From NCBI GenBank assembly GCA_030549775.1, contig CM060174.1, forward strand, positions 9,042,527 through 9,106,526: a DNA stretch of 64,000 nucleotides, written 5' to 3'. Positions 34,987 through 48,275 of this stretch are shown here, piece by piece. Made by a program: the position numbers and the translations under genes. Every line of letters starts with the position of its first letter. Positions within the stretch are counted from its first letter, which is position 1. The notes beneath the pieces were generated by a model. That model made no database searches and was not told the DNA's origin. It was given only the letters and a program-made list of their open reading frames with translations. The DNA comes from Tamarix chinensis. Its lineage: Eukaryota > Streptophyta > Magnoliopsida > Caryophyllales > Tamaricaceae.

Positions 34987-36138
34987 ATGGCGGCGAACGG
35001 CCGAGTAGCATGTTTGGAGGAGGCCTTTGAGGCCTTCATGGAATTTGTCCAGCGCACCCACCATCCAAAGGGCGCTGGTGAAGATTGGCTTCGGAGGGTT
35101 ACCGGGCACCACCCTCCTACGTACTCCGGCGAGGGGGATCCTGTGGTCCTTGAGGGGTGGATCCGAGATCTGGATCGCACCTTTGAGGCGGTGGGTTACC
35201 CCGCAGCTCGGCAGCCCAGAATAGTTGCCTTCTTCTTGAGAGGCATGGCAGACGCCTGGTGGGTAGACCATCGAGCCTGAGTTGATCCCCCGATAGATTG
35301 GGAGGCGTTCAAGGTCGCTCTTCGTTCCAGATTCTACCCGGAGAGCCTGAAGAGGGACAAGCTTCGAGAATTCATGCAACTCACCCAAGGGTTGATGACG
35401 GTGCGACAGTATTATGCTCGCTTCACCAAGCTGCTACGTTTTGCCCCCGGGATTACCGCTAAAGAGTCAACAGTGGTGTTTCAGTTCGAACAAGGGCTGA
35501 ACTTTGGTATCCATAGAATGATGGGCGTAGTACCGTTCACTAATCTTGCCACACTCTATGAGTGTGCCTGCCTTACCGCCACCCTGGCCTAGGAGCAGAC
35601 CGACATCCTCGAGAAGAGGAAACTCGAGGGACACAGTTTGGGGAGCAGAGTCCACCCACGGATAGTGGAGCTGAGGAGACCCCCACTGAGAGACCATAGT
35701 AGGGGCCATGGTTCCCTTGGAGGATTCTCATGTAGACGTTGTGGCCGTAGTCACCCCAGCCGAGATTGTGGAGGAAGACTTATCTCATGGTTGAACTGTG
35801 GTAAACGGGGCCATAGAGCGTTCGAGTGTCGAGGACCACCACGTGCCCAGCAGTACCAGCCTCGATAGGCACCCCAAGGGGAAGCCTTTGTGCCCCAGCA
35901 GCAGACTTACCGGCAATACCCCCAGGCCGCACCCCCACAACACTACCAGCAAGCACCTGCCCCAACTAGGGAGGTCCAAGAAAGGCCTCAAGGACCCAGA
36001 CCTTTTCATCAAAAGGGAGGCCAGTCAGGCAGGTGCCTAAATGTGATTAGCCAAGCGGAGGCTGATCGCCAACTAGACGTCATCACTTGTATGTTCACTA
36101 TCTACTCTTTGGCGGCGCATGTTTTGTTGATTCAGTAG
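34987..36138 (+). pseudogene. Gypsy gag (with protease start), three stop codons
   Basis: One frame from ATG 34,987 to 36,138 (384 positions) is interrupted only by TGA 35,278, TAG 35,590 and TAG 35,866. Each fits a single transition from TGG or CAG. The capsid region has HPPTYSGEGDPVVLEGWIRD, a FFLRGMADAWW block and KRDKLREFMQLTQGL. The nucleocapsid has a CCHC knuckle C-N-C-GKRGHRAFEC near 35,795-35,830. The tail runs into the protease region, where DSGA is DSVA after a one-base shift near 36,132. An intron-like TTGTTGATGCAG precedes the ATG. The gypsy gag at 46.87 kb is its diverged relative. Confidence 0.88.
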
Positions 36139-36456
36139 CCACCTTGTCCTGTATTCTTCTGTTGATGTTGCTAAGGCTAGACTGTCACCTGCTACTAAGA
36201 TAGAATTATCTGTGATGATTCTCTCCAGTATTAAAATGGAGTGTAGTTAGTTGTCTCTGATGTGGCCTTAGTCGTAGACGAGATAGAGTTCCTAGTGGTC
36301 TTAGTCATAGATAGGGTAAAGCACACCCAGAACCCTTTACAGCAGGTCTAACCATTTCTTTGTAAGTTTTTCTTTAAGGGGGTAGTTACCCCAAGTAGCT
36401 TAGAATCCCTCTTTGTAACCACTAGTGCTAGGCGTAAACCTAAGGGATGAGGTTTT

Positions 36457-36474
36457 TCTTTAAGGGGGTAGTGA
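36457..36474 (+). other. Polypurine tract next to the 3' LTR
   Basis: CTTTAAGGGGGTAGTGA abuts the LTR start at 36,475. A second copy of the tract at 36,374-36,390 shows a local duplication of about 83 bases. Confidence 0.75.
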
Positions 36475-37849
36475 TGTAATCCCCCGAATTTTTAAAAGCC
36501 TATATTCTAATAATTAAATTTTATTTCGGATAAATTAGCCTTTAAATTTATTTTAATTATTAGATTTTGAGCATATAAATATTTAATAAATTAAAAATAA
36601 ATATTTTATTATTCTATCATACTCTTATTATTTAAATAATTTTCCAAATCATTACTTTACTAAAATTATCTTTTTAAAATCCTTATATTTTAATTATATT
36701 AAATTAAATTATTAAATAAATTTATTACCCCAAAATATGGTATTTTATTATTTTATAAATTAAATCATTTTATTTAAACCCATTTTCCTTTTCTTTTTCC
36801 TTTTTTCTCTTTTTTCCCTCTTTTTCCTTTTCTTTTTCCTTTTTTTTCTCTTTTTTCCCTCTTTTTCCTTTTCTTTCCTTTGCTTCTCTCCCTTATTTTT
36901 TCCCCGACCTGGGCCGGCCGCTGGCCCAACTCACCCTCTCCCCTGCGCGGCCCAACGCCCCGCGCATCTTCTCTCCCCCTCTCCCGGCCGGTTCGGCCTT
37001 TCTTTTCCTTCCTTTTCTTTTCTCTTGGACCGCTAGTCCACTGCTGCACTTCATCTTCTACCTCCTGCTCACCCTGCAATCAAAAATCTCGCTGGGAAAA
37101 AGCCTGCAACGCCCACGCTCCCTAAACCGGCCATTCCTCCCCTCTCCTCCTCGTTGACTCCCTTGTAATTTTGACCAGACCATTCCTCCCTTCTCCCACA
37201 CGCCATCCCTCTCTCTCGCTGACAAGTCACGGTCTGCACCTGCAGACCTGCGCCGGCCACTCTCACCGGATAGGAGCCCATAACTCTTCCCCCTACCATG
37301 CCACGCATCCTTATCGTTTTCCCTTCCCGATTGGCCTATAAATAGCCTCGAAGGCCGCCTTAATCGGGTTTGGAATTTGGAGCCTAGAAAAAACCAAATC
37401 GTGCGCCGCCCTTCTTCAGCTAGCCATTCCTCCGTTGTCGGCCACCTTTGCCGCCTGTTCTGGCCACCAAAATTCTCCCTGCACCGCCCTCTACACAACT
37501 AAACCACCAGCCTTCCTTGCCTTGCCCTGCACGAGCCGGTCCGGCCATGCAAAGTTGCTTCCCCGAACAGCCCCATTCGACCCCCACGCCGTCGGTTGCC
37601 ACCGATATCGCCCCCTGCAGCACTGCCCCTACCCCCAAAGCAACCAAGGGATCCTGCCCTACCACCCCATACCTCCGTTTTCCCCTACTTCCCTCTCCCC
37701 TAGCCTCCACATCCACCTCTCCCATTTCTTCCTTCCTCTACCGCCGCCGCCGCTGGCACCACCACGTAGCCTAGGTTGTTCCCTAACTCCTTAACCCCTA
37801 AACCCTTGTTATTAAATGTGTTAATGATTTTTAATATTATTAATTATTA

Positions 37850-38760
<911 letters not shown>

Positions 38761-40079
38761 CCCTTACTTTAATACTATGGATTTTACTAAGACTTACTTT
38801 GATTAGTGGTGATTCGTTTAAGCTATCTTGAGAATAATAATAACCCTACCTTTTATTTATAAACTACTATTATTAATATTAGCCTTAGTATTAAGCCATG
38901 ATAGGGGTAAGATAGGAAAATTATGGTAATTCTGGTAGAGGGAGATTAACCCGTAGTATTTCCCTCTTATAGGTGAATTGGGTCAAAACTCTCAGGAGGC
39001 GTAGGAGCGTGCTCCAAGCCCGGCGTCGATTTAGGTAAGGATGTAACTAAGGTTGCCTGTGTGTTATGTGTTTTAATTGCCTTGGATGCCTTGTATGATT
39101 TATATGATGTGTTCTATATGTTATCTATTTTTATTGTGTAGCGCAACTTGGAACCGAGGTATGTTTTCGTTTTTTTGTCTAGTATGCGCTAATGTGATAT
39201 GCTGAAAATATGATGTGACCCTTAGGACATGCAAGATAGGTTATTTGATAAGGTGTTGTGGAATGGGGGCATGAAAGAGAAAAATGAGAAATTAAGATAA
39301 CCAAGGGGAAGTAAGTTGGTTAACTAAGATAAGGATGACCTAGGTAATCTGTGATCCGTGAATGGACGAGAAAAAGGGGAATTAAATAAAATGGAAGAGT
39401 GGGAGAAACTAAGGCTACATGAGAGGAACTAGGGTTTGCATGGAAATAATAGGGTTGGCATGGTAGAGATCAAAGGGTTTGCATGGGGAGGTTAAGGTCC
39501 GCATGGGGGCGAACCTTACGTATGGAAGGTTACTTTGGGACGTGGGGAAGGCAATGGAAGGTTTGTTTGGGAGTCTGGAGGCTCGAGGTGAAAAATAGTA
39601 CGTAGGATAATATAAGGGTACCTAGGGACCGGCTAGGGTTTGGGGAGGAAACCCTAATTTAAGAAGGTGAAAAAAGAAAAAGCAAATAATAAAAATAAAC
39701 GAGGAGGAGTGAGGTATGAGGGGAGAGTTGAGTCTAAGAGTCATGACATGTGGGGCATTATAATAGTGTGGGTTGTGGGAGGCGGAGAAGGAAGGGCCAC
39801 ATAGGCCCAGATTAGGGTTTCTAGTGAAAACCCTAGGGTGAGGTGGTGAGTAGACCTTGGGGTATAAGGTGGTGGGCCCTGACCCACACACTTAGAAGTT
39901 GGGTTTCCGGTGTGAGAAAATGGGTTAAGGGAAGGATGTCGAGGTGAGTTAGGAGGTGCAAAAGTCTCAAGATATGGGACAAGCCCTCTTGGGAGGCTAA
40001 GTGCGGATATGGTTATCCATGCATGTCAAGGGTGAAATTTTTTCGAATAAGATACGTTAAGACACTAATCACTTACAGA

Positions 40080-40490
40080 GGAAGATGTTAAGCCAGACCC
40101 AGATCGGTCCACCGGTGAATAATAGTGGTAGGGTATGTTATCCTCGCGACCGTTCCACCGGCTAAAATAGTGGCAGGGCATGTGCCCTCGTGACCGTTCC
40201 ACCGACTATAATAGTGGGGGATTATGTGCTCAACAAACCAAATGTAAAAGTGATAAGACATGGGAAAGATATGAATATTTACAGTGGAATACCTTGTGAG
40301 TCGGGGTCGGACCGGTCCACCGGCAAATAATAGTGGTAGGATATGTTACCCTCGTGACCGGTCCACCGGGTAAAATAGTGGTAGGATATGTTACCCTCGT
40401 GATCGTTCCACCGGCTAAAATAGTGGTAGGGCATGACCCTCGTGATCGTTCCACCGGCTATAATAGTGGGGTTCCCGCACTCATATGGAT
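40080..40490. repeat. ATAATAGTGG repeat block in 3' LTR
   Basis: About seven sub-repeats of 48-55 bases with GACCGTTCCACCGGCTAAAA and ATAGTGG cores, arranged in two larger units separated by an AACAAACCAAATGT segment. Same structure as 19,470-19,840. Confidence 0.9.
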
Positions 40491-41201
40491 TGATAAAGAC
40501 TATGATGTGAATCGATTATAATTATCAGAGATCCAATGAAAAAGTTATCTGGTTCATAATCGGTATTGTTTATCTGTGTTATTGCATGCTATCTATGTAA
40601 TTATGCCATGTCTGCTATGTCATGTATCTCTGTGTATGTTGGCCTTAGTGCGTCTGTTACCTACTCAGTACATAACGTACTGATCACCCGTTTCATGGGT
40701 TCTGCTCATTCTCACGAGCAGAAGACCCATCTGAGTTTGTACAGGTAGGGGGCGATGTCTTCGATGCCCACGATGCTTATGAGGCATCGGGTAGGGCTGA
40801 GAGTTGAGCTTGGACCTAGCTTGAGGGTCGAGAGTGACGTGGCCGGAGTTCATCCTCCGTTCTATTTCCCTATATTATCATAATTCGTTTTATTCCACTA
40901 TATTACATCCTCTAACATTTGGTACCTTATAACTATCCTTTTGGACTGTAACTTTCGATTTTCGCACTCTGATTCTGTATGACTTATGTTTGCTAATGAC
41001 CAGTGTTTTATTAACAATTTGTACTTGACGATCAATCATGTTTAGCCTTAGCACTTAGTTTGGGTTGGTAGGAGTGAACCGATCTGGTACTAAGTGTGGC
41101 GGTAATGCCCTTAAATTTATAGTTTTATCTGTTCATTTTCGCTAAATTCTTTTAAATTAAACGAAATTTTTCAATAGTAAATTTGTAGGTGTTACACCTA
41201 A

Positions 41202-43840
41202 CCTGACCCATATTGATCTGACGTTGAGCCAATAATAATTAACCTGACCCGAATCCGATTCCAACCCATGATCTATTATAGATCCAATCTGATAGTGATC
41301 CGATCAGATATAGATCTGACCCAATGTCGACCCGATTCGACATCAAAATCTATTATAATTATAATAAATTACACATTTTATTATTCATTTAAAGCTTTTA
41401 AAAATATAGTATTTTATAAATGATAATTATTTTTCATACCTATTTATTAATGATATCCTAATAAATTTTTCCACACAAAAATATAATATTAAAAAGTCAT
41501 TATAATGATTTAATAAATAAATAATCAAATAAGTGATAATAAATGATAAATATCTTTGTTAAATTTAATCATGCAATATTTTTTATTGTTAAAATTTAGA
41601 AATATCTTTATTATTTACTTGTGAAAATAAAGTGTATCTACTATTCATATTTCATTTATCTGTACTGTAATCTTGTGATTGTCTCTAATATTTACAATAT
41701 AATAAATGATAGCTATATATTGTATAGTTATATTATGATCACATTTATTTTATAAAATTATCTTTTTTAAGTAATCAAATAAATGATAAATATTTTTGTT
41801 AAATTGAATCATGCAATGCTTTTTATTGTTAAAATTGATAAATATCTTTATTATTGACTTGTGAAAATAAAGTGCATCTAATATTCTTATTTTATTTATC
41901 TATATTAATAAACTTATGATTATCTCTTATATTTACAATATAATAAATGATAAATATACACTGTATAGTCATGTTATGATCACCTTTATTTTATTAAATT
42001 TTCTTTTTTTGAGTAATCAAATATTTTAAGTAATCAAATAATTGATAAATAATTTTGTCAGATTGAATCATGCAATGTTTTTCATTGTTGAAATTTAGAA
42101 ATATCCTTATTATTCACTTATAAAAATAAATCGCATCTAATACTCATATTTCATTTATTTATACTAGTAATCTTGTGCTTATCTCTAGTATTTACAATAT
42201 AATAAATGATAATGATACACTGTATAGTCATATTATGATCACCTTTATTTTATAAAATTATCTTTTTTTAAGTAATCAAATAAACGATAAATATCTTTGT
42301 TAAATTGAATCATGCAATGTTTTTTATTGTTAAAATTTATAAATATCTTTATTATTTACTTGTGAAAATAAAGTGTATCTAATATTCTTATTTTATTTAT
42401 CTGTACTAATAATCTTATGATTATCTCTATTATTTATAATATAATAAACGATAATGATACATTGTATAGTCATATTATGATTACCTTTATTTTATAAAAT
42501 TATCTTTTTTTAATTAATAAAATAAATGATAAATATCTTTGTTAAATTGAATCATGCAATGTTTTTTATTGTTAAAATTTATTAATATCTTTATTATTTA
42601 CTTGTGAAAATAAAGTGCATCTAATATACTTATTTTATTTATCTTTACTAGTAATTTTATGATTTTCTCCAATATTTACAATGTAATAAATGATAATTAT
42701 ACATTATATAGTCATGTTATGATTACCTTTATTTTATATAATTATCTTTTTTTAAGTAATCAAATAAATTATGATCAATGATAAATATGTTTGTTAGATT
42801 GAATTATGCAATACTTTTTATTGTTAAAATTTATAAATTATTTTTTATTGAAATGTGAAAATAAAGTACATCTAATATTCTTATTTCATTTATCTGTACT
42901 AATGATCTTCAGATTATTTCTCATATTTAAAATGTAATAAAAGATAAATATACATTGTATAGTCATGTTATGATCACCTTTATTTTATAAAGTTATCTTT
43001 TTTTAAGTAATCAAATAAATGATAAATATCTTTGTTAGATTATATCATGCAACATTTTTTATTATTAAAATTTATAAATATCATTATTATTTACTTGTGA
43101 AAATAAAGCGCATCTAACATTCTTATTTTATTTATTTGTAGGAATAATCTTATGATTGTTTCTAACATTTATAATGTAATAAATGATAAGTATACATTGT
43201 ATAGTCATATTATGATCGGCTTTATTTTATAAAATTATCTTTTTTTGTGTAATCAAATAAATGATAAATATATTTGTTAGATTACATATGCAATATTTGT
43301 TATTATTAAAATTTATAAATACCTTTATTATTTACTTGTAAAAATAAAGCGTATATAATATTATTATTTTATTTATCGGTACTAGTAATCTTATGATTGT
43401 CTCTAATATTTACAATATAATAAATGATAATTATTTGGACCCGAATTTGACTCAATCCATCAAAAGTCGACCCGACCCAACTCATCAAGTTAACCCCTAA
43501 CTACTTAAACCTAACCAATCAAATTGTATGAAATGACCCGACCCATTAAGTTAACCTAAAATAACTCGGACCCAATGGGACCAATCCATCAAATTGTACA
43601 AAATGTTTTTTATTGTTACAGTTATGTTAACCAGAAAATGACCTGAATCCATTCCAATCCTACCAATCAAGTTAATCCGAAATGACTCGAATCTAATTTT
43701 GATTAACCTGAACCCGACCGGACCCGATAAATTAACCCGAATGACATGAAACTGTAACGACCCGACCCAAATAAGGCATTGACCTAAAATGACCTAACCT
43801 GAGAATGACCGACCCTAACCCCACCCACCTGACCCAATTG
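41202..43840. repeat. ~243-bp AT-rich tandem array bounded by GACCC-rich sequence
   Basis: The unit, marked by AAGTAATCAAATAAATGATA, then GAATCATGCAATG and TATAGTCATATTATGATCAC, starts near 41,529, 41,772, 42,031, 42,272, 42,514, 42,757, 43,008 and 43,248. That is eight units with periods of 240-260 bases. Flanks 41,202-41,345 and 43,435-43,840 are made of ACCTGACCC / ACCCGACCCAA units. The left GACCC flank continues as 33,715-33,776, so the gypsy element at 33,777-41,196 inserted into this structure. Confidence 0.88.
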
Positions 43841-44349
43841 CCACCTTTATTGATTGATCCCATATTTTTTGTCTTAACTAGTTCCTCTTGGAACTTCATA
43901 CATATTCTGTCCTTTTCTAAAAAAGTTTGCAAGTTGTTTCTCTGCATGACTTATAATTGATGTCAGAAGACGTGTATTATTAGTATAGAAGACATATATT
44001 GTAGTAATCAAATATTTATACTAATTTTAACATGTGTATATATTTACTTGTTGGAAAATGTGTAATTATGATTAATAAATGTATATTTTTATGTTAGGAA
44101 AATGCACAAATATACAAACATGCATTCTTATTTTCAAAATTTTTATTTTTATATTGGAAGAATGCTTGTCTATAAAAAATGTGTATTCTTACTTTGACAA
44201 TGTGTATTTTTTTCATGTAAATTATGTATTTTCTGTATACATGTATATTTTTTCTCTCTAAAATATTATAAATGTGTATTTATATTTTTGAATATGTATA
44301 ATTATGTATATGTTGGAAAATATATGTCTATATCCTTGAATATACACCA
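43841..44349. other. Low-complexity spacer
   Basis: T-rich sequence with loosely repeated TGTGTATTYTTA motifs at 44,030-44,300. No gene seen. Confidence 0.45.
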
Positions 44350-44830
44350 CACTATAACAAATTTTCACGTAGGAAATTAGAACATTCATGGCTAATAAGT
44401 ATAAAATTTTAGGCATTATCTTCCATGACCTATCAATGTGTGGCAAAAAGGCTAGCGGTAGAGGAAATGATTTGGTGGCTGTAGTTGATGAAATTAGCTA
44501 TAAAGAATTGGTGACTCATATTTCGATAGTCATGAGTATACTCATGATACATGTGTCGAGAGCTACGAATAGTCTCATGACATATGTTATAATAGTCACA
44601 AGTAGTCCCGTGGAGCACATGTCGATGCACATGAGTATTCTCATGACGCATGTGTTAATGACCATAAGTAGTCCCATGATTCACGTGGTGATAGCCATGA
44701 GTAGTCTCGTGGCCACATATCGATGATGATGATGATGATCATAATAATAATAATAATAACCACTACCAGAAGTAGTCACGAGGTGCATGTATCAATGTTA
44801 ATAATAATAATAATAATGATTAACCACCCT
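44350..44830. repeat. ~33-bp repeat block after a CACTA-like end
   Basis: CACTATAACAAATTTTC at 44,350 resembles a CACTA terminus. 44,515-44,730 holds about six units of 31-37 bases around CATGAGTAGTCTCATGACAC. This could be a CACTA terminal fragment with subterminal repeats, but no matching second end or TSD was found. The open frames over 44,388-44,726 are repeat products. Confidence 0.45.
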
Positions 44831-44865
44831 ATTCTTGTATTGTGGGTAGACCTCATCTCAATACT

Positions 44866-44929
44866 TGGTGAGGTCCCCCATCCTTAAACTACTCCAAGCT
44901 AAGCATGCTTAATTGTGAAGTTTTTTAAC
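44866..44929 (-). mobile_element. Isolated Cassandra 5S-domain fragment
   Basis: On the minus strand the segment gives a GAAG-TTAAGCATGCTTAG core and AAGGATGGGGGACC, a degraded version of the 5S A-box to C-box part of Cassandra. The rest of the LTR is not recognisable. Confidence 0.6.
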
Positions 44930-44944
44930 AATTGATTTTCCTTA

Positions 44945-46626
44945 ATGAATGTGCATTTTATTTATATAATCAGTTGTATCAAATATTTTAATCTAATTCA
45001 AGTATACATTACTTATATTAGGTATTTCCTGCATGCATGCATACATACATACATATATACATACATACATACATATATAGTTTTCAAATGGCCATACATT
45101 TATTTATATGATTACACATTTGACTCAAAGCTAAAATAATATAATTTTTTTATAACCATAGTATTTTTTTGGGTAATTATAACCATAGTATGGTAATATA
45201 TATGTTTGTGTGTCTCTATGTGTATATATATTATTTACTATTCTATAATTTATATACATATTATCTGTTTATACATAGTATAGTACATTATTACTAAAAT
45301 GGATATAAAATAAAATTAGTAATTGTAGTATATTGGGTTAAGAGTGTTTTTCCCTGAAAAGATGATGTTTTTATATTCATTCTATCCGATGATAATAGTG
45401 GTTCAAGTATATTATTCCGAAGAAAGTGTTTCAACCCATTTTACCAGATTAAGAAAAGTGAGGCATATGCTCATCGTGAATAAGAATATGAATTGAGTAA
45501 CCTAATGGATAAAACGCTAATGATATAAAGTGGAAGAGTACGTGAGTTAGGAACAAGGTGATGTTTTCATATCCATTCCACTTAATGATAATAGTGGCTT
45601 AGAAGTGTTTTACCCTAAAAAGATGATGTTTTTATATTCATTCTATCAGATGATAATAGTGGTTCAAGTATATTATTCCGAAGAAAGTGTTTCAGCCCAT
45701 TTTACCAAATTAAGAATAGTGAGGCATATGCTCATCGTGAATAAGAATATGAATTGAGTATTCTAATGGATAAAACACTAATATTATAAAGTGGAAGAGT
45801 ACGTGAGTTAGGACCAGGTGATGTTTTCATATCTGTTCCACTTAATGATAATAGTGGCTTAGAAGTGTTTTACCCTGAGGAGGTGATGTTTTTAGATCTA
45901 TTCAACTGGATGATAATAGTAGCTCAAGTGTGTTGTCCTTAAAAACGTATTTAGATTGTTCTGTCAGTTTAAAAATAGCGAAGTCCTTGAATTCAACATA
46001 AATAAAATAATAAAAATGGTTATATCTAATAAAGATGCCTAGATTAGTATTTACCTTTTGAGACTTTTCGTAACCTCTATGTGTGTGTACTTATTATTTG
46101 CTATAAATGCATGCTTTTATTTGTATCCCTCATTTAATAGTATTGTATCTTACATAATATTAGCATACTGACTACCCTTTTCAAGGGTGTTGCTTATTTC
46201 CACTAGTAGGAGACCTTGATTATTTTTTGCATGTCTTTAAAGACCAATTGAATGACTTTGCTACTTTTGATATACTATATGGGAATGAGTGACCTTTTAT
46301 TTGTACTAGGTGTTTGGACGAAGAGTTTTATTATCAAGTTGATGTTTTTTATCCAGATATCTTTTGGACTACTCTGATCCATAGTATCCCTTAGTTTATA
46401 TTCTATTATTGTAACCCGGAGTTAATCTCCAAACTTGTGTATTTATAAAAGCTTCTTCCATTTTTAATTACCTTATTTTACTATAAATGGTTTAAACCTT
46501 GTGATTGATGTAAGGATAACTTGGTAAACCAGATATATATCAATTATCGCAATAAAGCCCAATATTTTGATTTTATATTTCCGCTGTAAAATAACATTTT
46601 TCAGCTGTAAATTTTAGGGTGCTATA
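44945..46626 (+). mobile_element. 5' LTR (start unresolved) of the gypsy element at 46.6 kb
   Basis: The end is fixed by TTTTAGGGTGCTATA (46,612-46,626) followed by the primer-binding site TGGTATCAAAGCA (46,630-46,642, initiator tRNA-Met type). The tail shows a (C)GCTGTAAAATAAC block like the giant LTRs. It contains (CATA)n at 45,032-45,078 and two ~255-bp direct repeats (about 45,339-45,930) carrying ATGATAATAGTGG. The LTR start was not found, so 44,945 is nominal. Confidence 0.6.
45339..45930. repeat. ~255-bp tandem repeat with ATAATAGTGG motif
   Basis: Two full units and part of a third, each starting near AAGTGTTTTACCCTGAAAAG and including CATATGCTCATCGTGAATAA and two ATAATAGTGG-type cores. 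Confidence 0.9.
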
Positions 46627-46869
46627 AGTTGGTATCAAAGCATTTGGTTTTGATTCTTTCATTTTGAATTTGATTTTCAAATGATCCCTCATATTCTTTC
46701 ATTGGTTTGTTTCATATTTTTAGAAAAAAAAAATCAAATCTTTAAAAACTCATATTAACTTGTGAGGAATCGAGAATGGGTAACATAGGTGGCCTTTGAA
46801 TATGATTATGTGTACAATGTGTTAGTAAGCTAAAAATAATTTTCTTAACATATTTTCTGTCTTGTAGCC

Positions 46870-48060
46870 AGTTTTTCATAGCACTTAGCGGCTGTGTTGG
46901 TCATTTGGAAGAGACCTTTGAGGCATTCATCTAGTTTGTCTAACGCCCATCTTAGCCACCACCACCATCTCCTCATTACCCATAGGAGGGTATTAGAGAA
47001 GACTATCTTTGGAGGATTACCAGATATCACCCCCAAACTTACCCCCGTGATGAGGACCCGGTCATCCTAGAGGGATGGATTCAAGACATGGATAGGATGT
47101 TTGAGGGAGTTGATTACCCACCTACTTGGAAGGAGAGCATTGTAGCCTTCTTAATAATAGTCGGCAACACTTAGTGGATAGGTCATTGTGATCTAGATGG
47201 ATCGTAGATGTCTTAGGAGGAAATTAATATAATGATTTGTGCTAACCTTTACCTCGAGAGTCTTAAGAGAAATAAGTTGAAAGAGTTTATACAGCTGACT
47301 CAGGGGAGCTTGACAGTAAGATAATATCACTCACTACTTGTGGAGCATCTAATGTTCATGCTAGGGATTGCAGACTATGAGTCGACAGTGGTTTACCAAT
47401 TTGACCAGGGGCTCCATTTTATCATCTAGAGGATGATTTGTGCCATGAATTTTTAGGACTTAGCCACGTTGTATGAGAGGGCATGTATCGACACTACACT
47501 AGTTCAAGAGTAAGCTTTCATTCAAGGCAAGAGGAAGTCGGAGATATAGGGTTCTAGAGGTTGAATCTAGTTTCGAGGAAGTGGACCACCAAGATTTAAG
47601 CAGGGGGGTTAGGTCCAGCCTTAGGGAGGCTAATTCCAACACTAGGATCAAATGGGCAGTCAGAGTAGATTGAGGCGTTTCTTATGTTGATTCTGTAGTT
47701 GGGATCATTGAAGGAGAGATTGGCGGGGAACGCCTTTTCAATGTAAGACATGTGGCTAGCTGGGCCGCTTGTCTTTTGAGTGTCAGGGTCACCATGGTCA
47801 GTAGCAGCAATAGGGGCTTTTGATACCACAGCAGCAGACCTATCAACAACAACCCTACCGGCCATAGTAGTAACAGTAGAGGGAGCCTATCCTAGCCAAT
47901 GGTTAGCCTGAGGAGGATAAGGGGAGACTGTAGGAACCTTACCTATTCCCTCAGGAAAGAGGACAAACTCAGGGTTCTGGAGGCTATTATGGAAGATACT
48001 AGGGAGGATAGTTAGGTAGGCACTTGAATGTCATCAGCCAAGTAAAGGTTGATAGGGTGT
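46870..48060 (+). pseudogene. Gypsy gag relic
   Basis: Translation with many stops gives LEETFEAF, then DEDPVILEGWIQDMDRMFEG, SLKRNKLKEFIQLTQGSL and STVVYQFDQGLHF, block by block homologous to the gag at 34,987-36,138. The nucleocapsid knuckle is blurred near 47,720-47,790. It is preceded at 46,860 by TTTTCTGTCTTGTAG, the same intron-end-like context as the other gag. Confidence 0.85.
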
Positions 48061-48275
48061 TAGATGTGATTGCTGATATGTTCTTCATCTACTTCTTATC
48101 TGCTTATGCATTGTCTGATTCAGAGCATCTTTGTCTTTTATGTCTACTGCATTTATTATTAGAGCTATTTTATCTCCATCTTTTTTTGTGTCTATATCTG
48201 TAATGTTGACTTCTAAGGATAAATTAGATTATGTTAGGCTTTACTTGGATGTGACCTTAAAGATAGGTGGGGTAG

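Noticed and set aside
34433..35709. Minus-strand frames of 132 to 187 codons opposite the gypsy LTR and gag
   Set aside because: Antisense shadows of the gag frame and GC-rich LTR; the plus strand carries the recognisable gag domains.
40230..40853. Several 60-75 codon frames on both strands
   Set aside because: They follow the ATAATAGTGG repeat block and LTR tail; no domain or conserved counterpart in the other LTRs.
44388..44726. 112-codon plus-strand frame rich in Met, Ser and Val
   Set aside because: It translates the ~33-bp repeat; the pattern repeats every 11 residues and no homology is evident.
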